Shown here piece by piece: positions 40,499 through 47,772 of a stretch of DNA of 47,772 nucleotides (position 1 is the first letter of the stretch; the number at the start of each line of letters is the position of its first letter). The DNA lies in NCBI RefSeq assembly GCF_000158915.1, contig NZ_GG657754.1, positions 7,403,923-7,451,694 of the forward strand, given 5' to 3'. The position numbers were made by a program, and so were the translations under genes. The notes beneath the pieces were generated by a model. That model had not been told where the DNA came from. It did no database searches and saw only the letters and a program-made list of their open reading frames with translations. This DNA is from Streptomyces himastatinicus ATCC 53653 (GTDB lineage: Bacteria; Actinomycetota; Actinomycetes; Streptomycetales; Streptomycetaceae).

Positions 40499-41278
40499 AT
40501 GGGACCGCTCGTTCCACCCCTCGTTCCACCGTATGAGACCGTCGGCGAGGGACCGCACCATGTCATGGCGGTGCACGGCTGGTTCTCCGACCGTGCCGCC
40601 TACGCCGCGATGCTGCCGCACATCGACCGGCGCGCCTTCACCTACGTACTGCCCGATCTGCGCGGCTACGGGGAGGCGCGTGACGTCCCCGGCGCGTACA
40701 CCACCAGCGAGGCGGGCCGGGATCTGCTCGCGCTCGCCGACCATTTGGAGTGGGAGCGGTTCTCGCTGCTCGGGCACTCGATGGGCGGCGCCGTCGTCCA
40801 GCGGGTGCTGGCGGCGGCCCCGCACCGCGTCCAGCGGCTGGTCGGGGTGGCTCCCGTACCGGCGAGCGGGGTGCCGATGGAGGGTGAGCAGTGGGAGCTG
40901 TTCGCTTCGGCTGCCGACCGGCCCGAGTCCCGTCGGGCGATCATCGACCTCACCACCGGCGGCCGTCATCCGGACGCCTGGCTCGACCTGATGGTGCGGC
41001 ATTCGCTGGAGCACAGCGATGCCAAGGCGTTCCGGGCGTGGCTGGACTCCTGGGCGCTGGAGGACTTCCACGAGGAGGTGGACGGCTCCCAGCTGCCGGT
41101 GCGGGTGGTGGTCGGCGCCCACGATCCGGCGCTCACCGCGGAGGTGATGCGCCGGACGTGGCTGCGCTGGTACGCCAATGCCGATCTGGTCGAGCTGGCG
41201 TCGGCGGGGCACTACCCCGCCGACGAGACGCCGCTGGAACTCGTCCGGGCCGTGGAGGATTTCATAGCGACTTCATAG
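40499..41278 (+). CDS. Alpha/beta hydrolase
   Basis: A 259-residue alpha/beta-fold hydrolase. The oxyanion segment is MAVHGWFSD, the nucleophile elbow LLGHSMGGAVV (serine), the acid VVVGAHDPALT (aspartate) and the final histidine SAGHYPADE. The ATG at 40499 follows GGAGG by 5 nt. The gene ends in a run of short GACTTCATAGC-type repeats. Substrate unknown; esterase or haloperoxidase-like activity is possible. Confidence 0.92.
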   Translation: MGPLVPPLVPPYETVGEGPHHVMAVHGWFSDRAAYAAMLPHIDRRAFTYVLPDLRGYGEARDVPGAYTTSEAGRDLLALADHLEWERFSLLGHSMGGAVVQRVLAAAPHRVQRLVGVAPVPASGVPMEGEQWELFASAADRPESRRAIIDLTTGGRHPDAWLDLMVRHSLEHSDAKAFRAWLDSWALEDFHEEVDGSQLPVRVVVGAHDPALTAEVMRRTWLRWYANADLVELASAGHYPADETPLELVRAVEDFIATS

Positions 41279-41318
41279 CGACGTCGTAGCGATCTTCATG
41301 GCGACGTCTTGGCGACCT

Positions 41319-41990
41319 TCACAGCCGCTGGCGGGTGGTCCGTGCGGAGAGGGGCGAGGGAGGCGTGGGGGAGGACGAGGCGGAGGTGGGCGGTGAGGCG
41401 GAGCGCGTGCGATCGCGCTTCGCCTCGCTCCGCTGGTAGCGCGCCTCGCTCTTCCGGTACTGGGGCAGCAGCGTGTTGACGATGCGGTCCACGTAGCCGC
41501 GGGTCTCGTGGATGGTCGGGATGCCGCGCGCCCTGAGCACCGCGCCCGGTCCCGCGTTGTACGCGGCGAGGGCGAGCCGGGTCCGGTTGCCGGGGAGTCC
41601 GTCGACCACGCCGTACAGATGGCACATGTAGCGCGCCTGGGAGGGGATCGCGTCCCGGGGCTCCCAGACGTCGGCCTTTCCGTCGCCGCTGCCGTCACGC
41701 CCCCACTCCTTCCAGGTGTCCGGGGCGAACTGCGAGATGCCCTGGGCGTGTCCGGAGTCCGCGTCCGGCCGCCAGTTGCTCTCCGCGTGGATCTGCGCGG
41801 CCAGCAGCGGCACGCTCAGCGGTGAGCAGACCTTCGCCGCCCGCTCCACGATCGGACGCCGCGCGTCCGGGACGACGGGCAGCTTGGGCTCGGAGGGCGT
41901 CATGATCTGCCGTACGACGAGGACGACGGCGACGACCAGCGCGAGGCCGGCGACGAACGCCGCGAACATCCCGGCCGCACGGCTCAGCAT
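41319..41990 (-). CDS. Lytic transglycosylase, SLT domain, membrane-anchored
   Basis: A 223-residue protein with an N-terminal transmembrane anchor (MFAAFVAGLALVVAVVLVV) and an SLT/lysozyme-like domain. The catalytic glutamate is in QIHAESNWRPDADSGHAQG, followed by ISQFAPDTWKEWG and ALAAYNAGPGAVL. The C-terminal tail is Ser/Pro-rich. The ATG at 41990 is the first start after the upstream DedA stop in this frame. It follows a GGCACC triple repeat and has no ribosome site, so the true start is uncertain. It would cleave peptidoglycan outside the membrane. Confidence 0.85.
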   Translation of the reverse strand: MLSRAAGMFAAFVAGLALVVAVVLVVRQIMTPSEPKLPVVPDARRPIVERAAKVCSPLSVPLLAAQIHAESNWRPDADSGHAQGISQFAPDTWKEWGRDGSGDGKADVWEPRDAIPSQARYMCHLYGVVDGLPGNRTRLALAAYNAGPGAVLRARGIPTIHETRGYVDRIVNTLLPQYRKSEARYQRSEAKRDRTRSASPPTSASSSPTPPSPLSARTTRQRL

Positions 41991-42118
41991 GCCGGTGCCG
42001 GTGCCGGTGCCGGGACCGGTTTCGGGACCGGGGGGACGAAGTGACGCATGGGACGCATGAGTCGCATGGGGAGGACCGTAACCGCAATCGCACGGTGATC
42101 CGTAATCGGGCTGCGACT

Positions 42119-42784
42119 CTACGGTGCCGTGGCGACGGGGGCCGTGAGCGGTCCGGGCTCGTCCTCGGCCGGACGCTTCATCACATACGCCGCGCCCGCA
42201 CCCGCGGCGAACAGCGCGAGGACCGACACCGCCGTGCCCAGCCAGCTGGCGCCGAGCCACTGGCCACCGACGTAGCCGAGCGCCACGCTGTACGCGGCCC
42301 AGGCCAGCCCGGCCACCATCGACCAGGGCAGGAACTCCGTCACCCGACGGTGTGCGGCGCCCGCGCTCAGGCTGACGACCGACCGTCCGGCGGGGGCGAA
42401 GCGGGCTATGACGACGAGCGGTCCGCCGCCGCGCACCAGCGCGGTGCCCAACTTCTCCTGGGCGGAGGTGAGTCGGCGGGAGCGGGCGATGGCCCGGTCG
42501 AGCCGGTCGCTGCCGCGCCAGGCCAGCCGGTAGGCGACCATGTCGCCGAGGACGGAGGCGGTCGCGGCGCACAGCAGCAGCGCGAACATCGCGGGGAAGT
42601 CGGCCGCGTCGGCCTGGCGCACCACGCCGACCGGGTCGACGGTGGTGCCCGCGGCGGCGGTGGCGGCGGTGATGACGATGAAGCCGCTCGGCAGGACGGG
42701 CAGAAAGACGTCTAGTAGGACCGAAATTGCGATGACTGCGTAGATCCATGGGGTGTTGGTCAGCGACCCCAAATGTTCCAACAA
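42119..42784 (-). CDS. DedA family / SNARE-associated membrane protein
   Basis: A 221-residue DedA-type membrane protein with five or so hydrophobic stretches. It carries PWIYAVIAISVLLDVFLPVL (acidic residue in the entry helix), GDMVAYRLAWRGSDRL and VVIARFAPAGRSVVSLSAG, the family core with its conserved arginine. The start is one of two adjacent TTG codons (42784), behind GGGAG at 8 nt; the ATG at 42922 would add an Arg-rich segment. It may be co-transcribed with the transglycosylase gene behind it. Confidence 0.87.
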   Translation of the reverse strand: MLEHLGSLTNTPWIYAVIAISVLLDVFLPVLPSGFIVITAATAAAGTTVDPVGVVRQADAADFPAMFALLLCAATASVLGDMVAYRLAWRGSDRLDRAIARSRRLTSAQEKLGTALVRGGGPLVVIARFAPAGRSVVSLSAGAAHRRVTEFLPWSMVAGLAWAAYSVALGYVGGQWLGASWLGTAVSVLALFAAGAGAAYVMKRPAEDEPGPLTAPVATAP

Positions 42785-42915
42785 CGTTCTTCTCCCGATC
42801 CCGTTCCCCCGCCGCCGCGTCTCGTCCGCGCGGGGCGGACGGGAGCGGCCTGTACAGCCATACAGCGTACGCCTGTGACTGTCGAGGATACCGGTAAGGG
42901 GTGACGATGCTGTTC

Positions 42916-42958
42916 GAATCACGCCATGCGGGGCACGTGGCCCCGCATGGCGCGATTC
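42916..42958 (-). terminator. Strong hairpin terminator after doxX
   Basis: GAATCACGCCATGCGGGGC pairs with GCCCCGCATGGCGCGATTC over 19 positions with one mismatch and a 5-nt loop. It lies 49 nt beyond the stop of the DoxX gene. Confidence 0.85.
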
Positions 42959-43006
42959 ACCGCACGTTCACGGTTCGGACGTTCGTCTCGCCGATCAGAG
43001 CGCCGG

Positions 43007-43486
43007 TCAGACCGCGCTCGGCTGGCGCCGCGGTTCGGCTGCCGCCGCGGACGCGCGGGACGAGCCGAAGATCCGGTCCAGCGCCCAGGGGCCCGGGCCG
43101 GTGAAGACGATGAGGAAGAACGCCCAGCAGAACATCGCCGAGGCCTCGCCGCCGTTCTGAAGCGGCCACAGCTTCTCCGGCTGGTGCTCGTGGAAGTACG
43201 CGTAGGCCATCGAGCCCGAGCAGATGAACGCGGCGATGCGGGTGCCGAGGCCGAGCATCACCAGGGCGCCGCCGACGAGCTGGATGACCGCGGCGTACCA
43301 GCCGGGCCAGGTGCCCGCCTCGACGGTCTTGCCGGTGCCCATCGCGCCGCCCATCCAGCCGAGCAGCGACGAGGCGCCGTGGCAGAAGAAGAGCAGGCCG
43401 ACGACGATCCGGAAGAGGGAGAGCACGTACGGTCTGCCGGTTTCCAGCAGGCCGTCGAGCGAGCGGGGGGAGGTGTCGGGAGACAT
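43007..43486 (-). CDS. DoxX family membrane protein
   Basis: A 159-residue protein with four hydrophobic segments and the DoxX pattern YVLSLFRIVVGLLFFCHGAS, then GWYAAVIQLVGGALVMLGL and FICSGSMAYAYFHEHQPE, GWALDRIF-like end (PWALDRIFG). The ATG at 43486 follows GGAG by 10 nt. An IdeR/DmdR-type iron box lies 51-69 nt upstream, so expression is probably repressed by iron sufficiency. DoxX proteins are linked to oxidative stress control at the membrane; exact role unknown. Confidence 0.9.
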   Translation of the reverse strand: MSPDTSPRSLDGLLETGRPYVLSLFRIVVGLLFFCHGASSLLGWMGGAMGTGKTVEAGTWPGWYAAVIQLVGGALVMLGLGTRIAAFICSGSMAYAYFHEHQPEKLWPLQNGGEASAMFCWAFFLIVFTGPGPWALDRIFGSSRASAAAAEPRRQPSAV

Positions 43487-43536
43487 GAGGGGATTGCTCC
43501 TTGTTCCTGGGGACGGAGAAACAACGGACCGACAGG

Positions 43537-43555
43537 TTAGGTTCCCCTCACCTTT
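43537..43555. promoter_or_regulatory. Iron box (DmdR/IdeR operator) upstream of doxX
   Basis: TTAGGTTCCCCTCACCTTT matches 14 of 19 positions of the actinobacterial consensus TTAGGTTAGGCTCACCTAA as I know it, including both TTAGGTT and CTCACCT half-sites. Its place before a gene start fits an iron-dependent repressor site. Confidence 0.65.
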
Positions 43556-43626
43556 TGTTGCAAGTTCAAGAACCTGCCAATGTGGGGGCCCGGGAAGGGC
43601 CTTCGGGGCGCCTCCGGGGCCGCTCC

Positions 43627-45543
43627 TCAGAGCCCTACGGCGCACATCGGCGCGGATTTCCGGTGCGGTTCGGGCGTCGCCGCGAGGCGCAGTACCGCCC
43701 GCGCCACCGCGTCCGTGTCGCACAGGGTGACGGAGTTCACGCCGGGGCGCGCCCCCGCCGCGGTCACCCAGTGGACGCCCTCCGTCGGCACCCCGACCGC
43801 GAACCGGCGTGGATGCGGCCGCCCCTGTGCGTCCACGATCCGGAACGGGGCCGGGGTGACGTCCAGTCCGCCCGTCTCGTAGCCCTCCACCCGGTGCGGT
43901 CGGCACTGCCCGGCGCGCAGCAGCCCGCTCAGCAACGCGTCATCGGTGCGGCGCAGATCCGGCTCCGGCAGCCGTGCCTCGATCAGCGTCCGGGCGATCA
44001 CCGGAGGGCCGGGGACGAGCGCCGAGCGGGCGGCGAAGCCCGGCCTGTCTGACGACCCATCAGGTATTTTGGTCGTGACGTCCAGACCTGGACCCAGGAT
44101 GTCGAGCACCCCCGCGTCGATCAGCGCGGCCATCTCCTCGATCCGGCGGCGCGGCGGGCCGATCGACAGGAACGCGTTCAGTGGGGTGTACCAGCGGTCG
44201 AGATGGGCCCGGCGCGAGACCCCGGAGAGCCCGCCGTGGTCGACGATCAGCCGCAGCTCGTTGCGGAGGTCGCGCAGGACGTCGAGCGCGGCCTTGACCG
44301 GACCGGCCACATTTCCGAGCCGGGCGTGGGCCGCGTCGGCGCGCGCGTACGTCAGCAGCCACCGCCGGAAGGCGTCACGCGTGGTGAACTTTTGTTCGCG
44401 GTGGGGCTGGGAGATCGTCTCCCAGCACCAGCGCCCGGTTGCCGGGATACCGAACGCCAGCAGCACATCGGCCTCTTCGGGGGAGCCGTGGGAAGTGGCC
44501 AAAAAGTGACGCCGGAAGTGTGGTGGGGCGCCCGGGCTTTGGCGGGACAGCAGGGCCTCGTAGTAGACGGTTTCGGCCTCCTTGGCGACCAGCGGCCACA
44601 CCTCCGCGCGGAAGTCCGGCGGATCGCCGGAGTCCGCCCGCTTGCGGAAGGTCTCGAGGACGTCCTGGGTCAGCAGTAGCGGGGTGTGACGGCCGTGTGC
44701 GCCCTTCGCGTTGTCGCCGCGGGCGTGGTACGGGATGCCGCGCCGCGAACCCGCGTACAGCCGTGGCTCGCGGCCCGACGGGCGGTACACCAGCCCTTCC
44801 GCGACGGCGGTGTACGAACCGCCGCGGCCCTCGGTGAGCAGCGCCATGTGGTCGAAGAAGTTGAGGCCCAGGCCGCGGAGCAGCACGGGCTCGCCGGGCT
44901 CGATGGACGACAAGTCGACATCGGCGGGGTTGGCGGGCGGGTGGTAGCGCAGTCCGTGCCGGGCCGCGTGGGCGCCGAGCCGCTTCTCCGTCTCGTCGGG
45001 GGTCCGGGGCAGATGGCCCTGGGCCAGAACGACGGCGCGCAGTCCACCGAGGCGCGTGCCGTCGTCGAGGGCCAGGGTCTGGGTGCCGTCCGGTGTCTCC
45101 TCCAGGGCGATGGCGCGGGCCGGATGCGGGCGGACGGTGACGGTGCCGGGGGCGGTGCGGACGACCTCGGCGAACACCCACTCCAGGTAGTGGCCGTAGA
45201 GGGCGCGGCTCGGATAGTCGTCCGGGCCGAGGGTGGGGGCGGGGGCGTCGTCGCCGGTGGTGGCCCATTCGTACAGGCTCGGCCCGGTACGTATCGGTCC
45301 GTCGCATTCGACGCTCTCATCAGTGAACAGGGTCACCTGCGAGGCGACGGTGTTCATCAGCAACTCGCCCGGCTGTGCCGTCCGCCACACCCGCCCGGCG
45401 CCCGGCGGGGACGGGTCCACGATGTGCACGGTCAGCCCGGTCCCCGGTATCAGCTCCGGCGCGGAGGCACAGAGGCGCTCCAGCACGCTGGTGCCGCGGG
45501 GACCGGCCCCGACGATGGCTATGGCGTGGGGGTCTCCGGCCAA
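43627..45543 (-). CDS. FAD/NAD(P)-binding protein (NAD_binding_9 type)
   Basis: A 638-residue flavoprotein. The N-terminal Rossmann motif is AIAIVGAGPRGTSVLERL, followed by the family segments AGRVWRTAQPGELLMNTVA and VVLAQGHLP. Later parts include GPGLDVTTKI and the C-terminal GVPTEGVHWVTAAGARPGVN. It is predicted to be an FAD-dependent oxidoreductase or N-hydroxylase-like protein of unknown substrate. The TTG at 45543 follows GGGAG by 8 nt. The open frame extends about 250 codons upstream, but that part overlaps rlpA and is Arg/Pro-rich, so I reject it. Confidence 0.88.
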   Translation of the reverse strand: MAGDPHAIAIVGAGPRGTSVLERLCASAPELIPGTGLTVHIVDPSPPGAGRVWRTAQPGELLMNTVASQVTLFTDESVECDGPIRTGPSLYEWATTGDDAPAPTLGPDDYPSRALYGHYLEWVFAEVVRTAPGTVTVRPHPARAIALEETPDGTQTLALDDGTRLGGLRAVVLAQGHLPRTPDETEKRLGAHAARHGLRYHPPANPADVDLSSIEPGEPVLLRGLGLNFFDHMALLTEGRGGSYTAVAEGLVYRPSGREPRLYAGSRRGIPYHARGDNAKGAHGRHTPLLLTQDVLETFRKRADSGDPPDFRAEVWPLVAKEAETVYYEALLSRQSPGAPPHFRRHFLATSHGSPEEADVLLAFGIPATGRWCWETISQPHREQKFTTRDAFRRWLLTYARADAAHARLGNVAGPVKAALDVLRDLRNELRLIVDHGGLSGVSRRAHLDRWYTPLNAFLSIGPPRRRIEEMAALIDAGVLDILGPGLDVTTKIPDGSSDRPGFAARSALVPGPPVIARTLIEARLPEPDLRRTDDALLSGLLRAGQCRPHRVEGYETGGLDVTPAPFRIVDAQGRPHPRRFAVGVPTEGVHWVTAAGARPGVNSVTLCDTDAVARAVLRLAATPEPHRKSAPMCAVGL

Positions 45544-45753
45544 GGTGTTTCTCCCGGGGCAGATGTGACGCAGGATTTCGCCCATCATGCCGTTCGCCCG
45601 TCGGGTTTCCACCCGCGGGCCGGAACGTCCCCCTCCGTTGTGTCCCGTATCACTCCGGCGGCACCCGCGCACGGCCGATCGGGTGCGTGGCGCCGGTGGC
45701 GCGGGGGATCCGGCCCGCTCCGGGGGAAAGGACGTCGTCATGGTGGTGTCGTC

Positions 45754-46215
45754 ATGGTGAGGCGAAAGCGCGCTCCGCTCGTCCGGGCGGCGGCCGGTGC
45801 CGCCGGGACGGCGGCGCTGTCCGCCACGCTGTCCGCCGCGCTGGGGTTCGCTCCGGCGCGCGACGTCCCGCCCGCGGGCAAGGCGTGCTGGGCCACCCAC
45901 TACGGGCCGATGCGCGCCGGTGCCCGCACGGCGAGCGGCCAGCTCTTCGACAACTCCAGGTACACCGCGGCGACCTCGCTGAGCCGCAGGCCGCAGCTGC
46001 CGTTCGGGACCCGGGTGAAGGTCACCAACGTCGCGAACGGCAGGTCCCTGACCGTGCGCATCACCGACCGCGGCGCCTTCGCCTGGACGCGGGCGTCGCC
46101 CAAGTGCCTCGACCTGACCGACCGGGCGTTCGCCCGCCTCGGCGGGGTCCTCGACCCGGACGCCGGTCTCATCACGGTCCGGGAAAAGGTCCTCCGGAGC
46201 GTGAAGCGGCCCTAG
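45754..46215 (+). CDS. RlpA-like double-psi beta-barrel secreted protein
   Basis: A 153-residue protein. A basic N-terminus and hydrophobic segment (RRKRAPLVRAAAGAAGTAAL) form a signal peptide. The mature part is an RlpA-like barrel: ACWATHYGPMRAGARTASGQ, LPFGTRVKVTNVANGRS, VRITDRGAF with the conserved aspartate. It probably acts on the cell wall. The ATG at 45754 lacks its own ribosome site. AAAGGA instead serves a 6-codon frame from 45740 that stops across this ATG, suggesting coupling. The TAG stop lies within the target duplication of the following IS481 element, which left the gene intact. Confidence 0.86.
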   Translation: MVRRKRAPLVRAAAGAAGTAALSATLSAALGFAPARDVPPAGKACWATHYGPMRAGARTASGQLFDNSRYTAATSLSRRPQLPFGTRVKVTNVANGRSLTVRITDRGAFAWTRASPKCLDLTDRAFARLGGVLDPDAGLITVREKVLRSVKRP

Positions 46216-46216
46216 A

Positions 46217-46241
46217 TGTGTTGTCCCGGCACGTTGGTGAC
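46217..46241 (+). repeat. IS481 left inverted repeat
   Basis: TGTGTTGTCC-CGGCAC-GTTGGTGAC; outer ten and inner nine bases match the right end exactly. Confidence 0.88.
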
Positions 46242-46335
46242 AGGCGACGCGCCGTGAGCGGTGCTTGAACGAGGCGAGGGCCTCCGGTTTCGGTGTGGAT
46301 TGCGACATCTACCACCGGCACGCAGGAGGCCCTCG

Positions 46336-47289
46336 TTGATCCACCGTAACGCCCCGCTGACCCCGACCGGCAGGCTGCGTCTGGCCCGGTGCGTCGTCGA
46401 CGACGGATGGCCGCTGCGGCGGGCGGCCGAACGGTTCCAGGTCAGCCACACCACCGCCACCCGCTGGGCCCAGCGATACCGTCGCCACGGGGCCGCGGGG
46501 ATGAGCGACCGCTCTAGCCGCCCTCGCCGCTCACCACACCGGACGCCCGCCCTGGTGGAGGAGCGGGTGCTGCGGATCCGCCGTGAACACCAGATCGGCC
46601 CGCTGCGGCTGGCGGCCCGTGCCGACGTCGCGGCCTCCACCGCTCACCGCATCCTCCAACGCCACCACATGCCGCGCCTGGCTTCCTGCGACCGGGCCAC
46701 CGGCGAACCCGTCCGCCGCTACGAACGGTCCCGCCCCGGCGAACTGGTCCACATCGATGTCAAGAAGCTCGGCCGCATTCCCGACGGCGGCGGTCACAAA
46801 GCCCTGGGCCGGGAAGCCGGCCGCAAGAACAAGAGCGGCACCGGCTATGCCTTCCTGCACACCGCCCTGGATGACCACTCCCGCCTGGCCTACACCGAGA
46901 ACCTCCCCGACGAGAAGGCCCCCACCTGCGCCGGCTTCCTGGCCCGCGCCACCGCCTGGTTCGCTGCCCAGGGCGTGACCGTCGAGCGGGTGCTGACCGA
47001 CAACGCCTGGTCCTACAGCAAGAACACCTGGCGGCAGACCTGCCGAGATCTGGGCATCAGTCCCCGCTGGACCCGCCCCTGGCGGCCCCAGACCAACGGC
47101 AAGGTCGAACGCTTCCACCGCACCCTGCTCGACGAATGGGCCTACCAGCAGCCCTACACCTCAGAAGCCGAACGCCAGGCAGCGTTTCCCAACTGGCTGG
47201 ACTGGTACAACTACCACCGACCCCACACCGGAATCAGCGGCCACACCCCAGCCAGCCGCGTCACCAACCTCTCCGGACAACACACCTAG
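46336..47289 (+). CDS. IS481 family transposase
   Basis: A 317-residue transposase. The N-terminal helix-turn-helix is LRRAAERFQVSHTTATRWA. The DDE integrase core has D in LVHIDVKKLG, D in VERVLTDNAWSYS and E in TNGKVERFHRTLLDEW. The TTG at 46336 has AGGAGG 7 nt upstream; the frame is open to 46261 but without a ribosome site. Its stop codon TAG (47287-47289) lies outside the element, in the target duplication, so the same 6-bp duplication supplies the stop of both rlpA and the transposase. Confidence 0.94.
   Translation: MIHRNAPLTPTGRLRLARCVVDDGWPLRRAAERFQVSHTTATRWAQRYRRHGAAGMSDRSSRPRRSPHRTPALVEERVLRIRREHQIGPLRLAARADVAASTAHRILQRHHMPRLASCDRATGEPVRRYERSRPGELVHIDVKKLGRIPDGGGHKALGREAGRKNKSGTGYAFLHTALDDHSRLAYTENLPDEKAPTCAGFLARATAWFAAQGVTVERVLTDNAWSYSKNTWRQTCRDLGISPRWTRPWRPQTNGKVERFHRTLLDEWAYQQPYTSEAERQAAFPNWLDWYNYHRPHTGISGHTPASRVTNLSGQHT
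47260..47284 (-). repeat. IS481 right inverted repeat
   Basis: GTCACCAAC-CTCTCC-GGACAACACA, complement of the left end apart from the central six bases. Confidence 0.88.
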
Positions 47290-47292
47290 ACC

Positions 47293-47772
47293 CTAGACCT
47301 CGGGCCAGGACGTCCGCAGCGGTGTGACCAGATGGGGCTCCGGGGCCTGGACGGCCTGGTCCAGGCGCAGGCCCGCAGTTCTGCCCTGGAGCGTCAGGGT
47401 CATCAGCTGGTTGCCGAACCAGGGGCCGCCCGTCTTGCGCCAGCTCAGCCGGGGCGCCGGGACGCGGCCGTGGCGGGTGAAGACGCGGCCCAGCGCGCGG
47501 CCCGCCCGGCTCCAGCCGAAGCGGAAGCCGAGGCGGATCGAGGCGTGGATGCTGTTGTGCACGGGGGAGCAGGTCAGCTGGCGGACCTCGCTGAGCGGGC
47601 GGCGCGGCCAGCGGGACCAGTCCGGTTCGGCGATGTACGCGTGGTGGACGTCACCCGACAGCACACTGATCGTGGCGGGCGCGTCGGCCCCCTCGCCGAC
47701 CTCGGCGATCAGATCGGTCAGGGCGTCGAAGGACTCGGGGAAGGCCGCCCAGTGCTCCAAGTCGCCGCGCTG
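47293..47772 (-). CDS. PhoD-like alkaline phosphatase family protein, C-terminal part
   Basis: The last 160 or so codons of a gene that begins beyond the window. The segment ISVLSGDVHHAYIAEPDW is the metal-binding GDVHH-type motif of PhoD-like phosphatases. LTCSPVHNSI and the beta-rich C-terminus ending PLRTSWPEV follow. An internal methionine at 47760 is not the start. Before the IS481 insertion it would have converged closely with rlpA. Whether it is secreted cannot be seen here. Confidence 0.82.
   Translation of the reverse strand, partial: QRGDLEHWAAFPESFDALTDLIAEVGEGADAPATISVLSGDVHHAYIAEPDWSRWPRRPLSEVRQLTCSPVHNSIHASIRLGFRFGWSRAGRALGRVFTRHGRVPAPRLSWRKTGGPWFGNQLMTLTLQGRTAGLRLDQAVQAPEPHLVTPLRTSWPEV

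Larger units (their letters stand above)
46217..47284 (+). mobile_element. Complete IS481-family insertion sequence
   Basis: A 1068-bp element with 25-bp terminal inverted repeats (TGTGTTGTCC, six variable bases, GTTGGTGAC). It is flanked by a 6-bp target duplication CCTAGA at 46211-46216 and 47285-47290. It inserted exactly at the rlpA stop codon. Confidence 0.92.

Noticed and set aside
41991..42749. Extension of the lytic transglycosylase to 476 residues
   Set aside because: The upstream part lies in another frame of the DedA gene and has no coding features. The membrane anchor begins at 41990.
45544..46308. N-terminal extension of the FAD/NAD(P)-binding protein to 893 residues
   Set aside because: The extension is Arg/Pro-rich, runs antisense through rlpA and an IS end, and precedes a normal start with a ribosome site and a Rossmann motif directly behind it.

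Overview
The window is chromosomal DNA of a Streptomyces or very close actinobacterial relative. Supporting signs are the very high GC at third codon positions, frequent GTG/TTG starts, purine-rich ribosome sites of the GGAGG type, apparently leaderless genes, an AceE-type pyruvate dehydrogenase, a multi-gene TerD cluster and a DmdR/IdeR-type iron box.

Left third (1-20000): aceE on the minus strand, a DUF3052 gene and a peroxiredoxin are followed by a large stress (Ter) locus at 4404-14241. It holds two adjacent terD genes, a TerC-like DUF475 membrane protein, a TerA-like protein and a minus-strand TerD protein with a Pro/Gln/Tyr tail. A plus-strand biosynthetic arm follows: HpcH/HpaI (CitE-like) lyase, phosphoribosyltransferase-TRSP, StiP-type phosphoribosyltransferase and HAD hydrolase. 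This gene set has been predicted to make a nucleoside-like metabolite. Here the first phosphoribosyltransferase is cut by an in-frame TAA, and its remainder is fused in frame to the StiP gene. Then come a DedA protein, a two-component pair, an O-methyltransferase, a DUF4383 membrane protein, an FmdB zinc ribbon and a coiled-coil protein.

Middle (20085-32808): tRNA-Val(TAC) is the left edge of an island. Its 3' part and terminator recur at 21100-21219 and 32727-32808, as expected for att sites of tandem integrations. The first 1 kb carries a VapBC-like toxin-antitoxin pair with a palindromic operator. The larger part carries an XRE regulator with five small co-directional genes, an intact IS4-family element (18-bp inverted repeats, 8-bp target duplication), and an AT-richer two-gene system. 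That system is a Trypco2-like small protein followed by a 1239-residue trypsin / STAND NTPase / near-identical-repeat protein, resembling bacterial NLR-like conflict (immunity) systems. An IS110-family element interrupts a gvpK remnant. No integrase was found.

Right third (32823-47772): mostly single housekeeping or accessory genes. These are a metallo-beta-lactamase-fold hydrolase, an MmcQ/YjbR protein, a nitroreductase-like protein, a membrane-anchored Mrr-like nuclease, an aminoglycoside-phosphotransferase-like kinase, and a PCMT-like methyltransferase preceded by a 34-residue proline-rich gene. They continue with a DinB protein, a histidine phosphatase, a MASE1-only membrane protein, an alpha/beta hydrolase, a lytic transglycosylase, a second DedA protein, DoxX behind an iron box, a large FAD/NAD(P)-binding protein, an RlpA-like secreted protein, an intact IS481 element inserted at the rlpA stop codon, and the C-terminal part of a PhoD-like phosphatase running off the edge.
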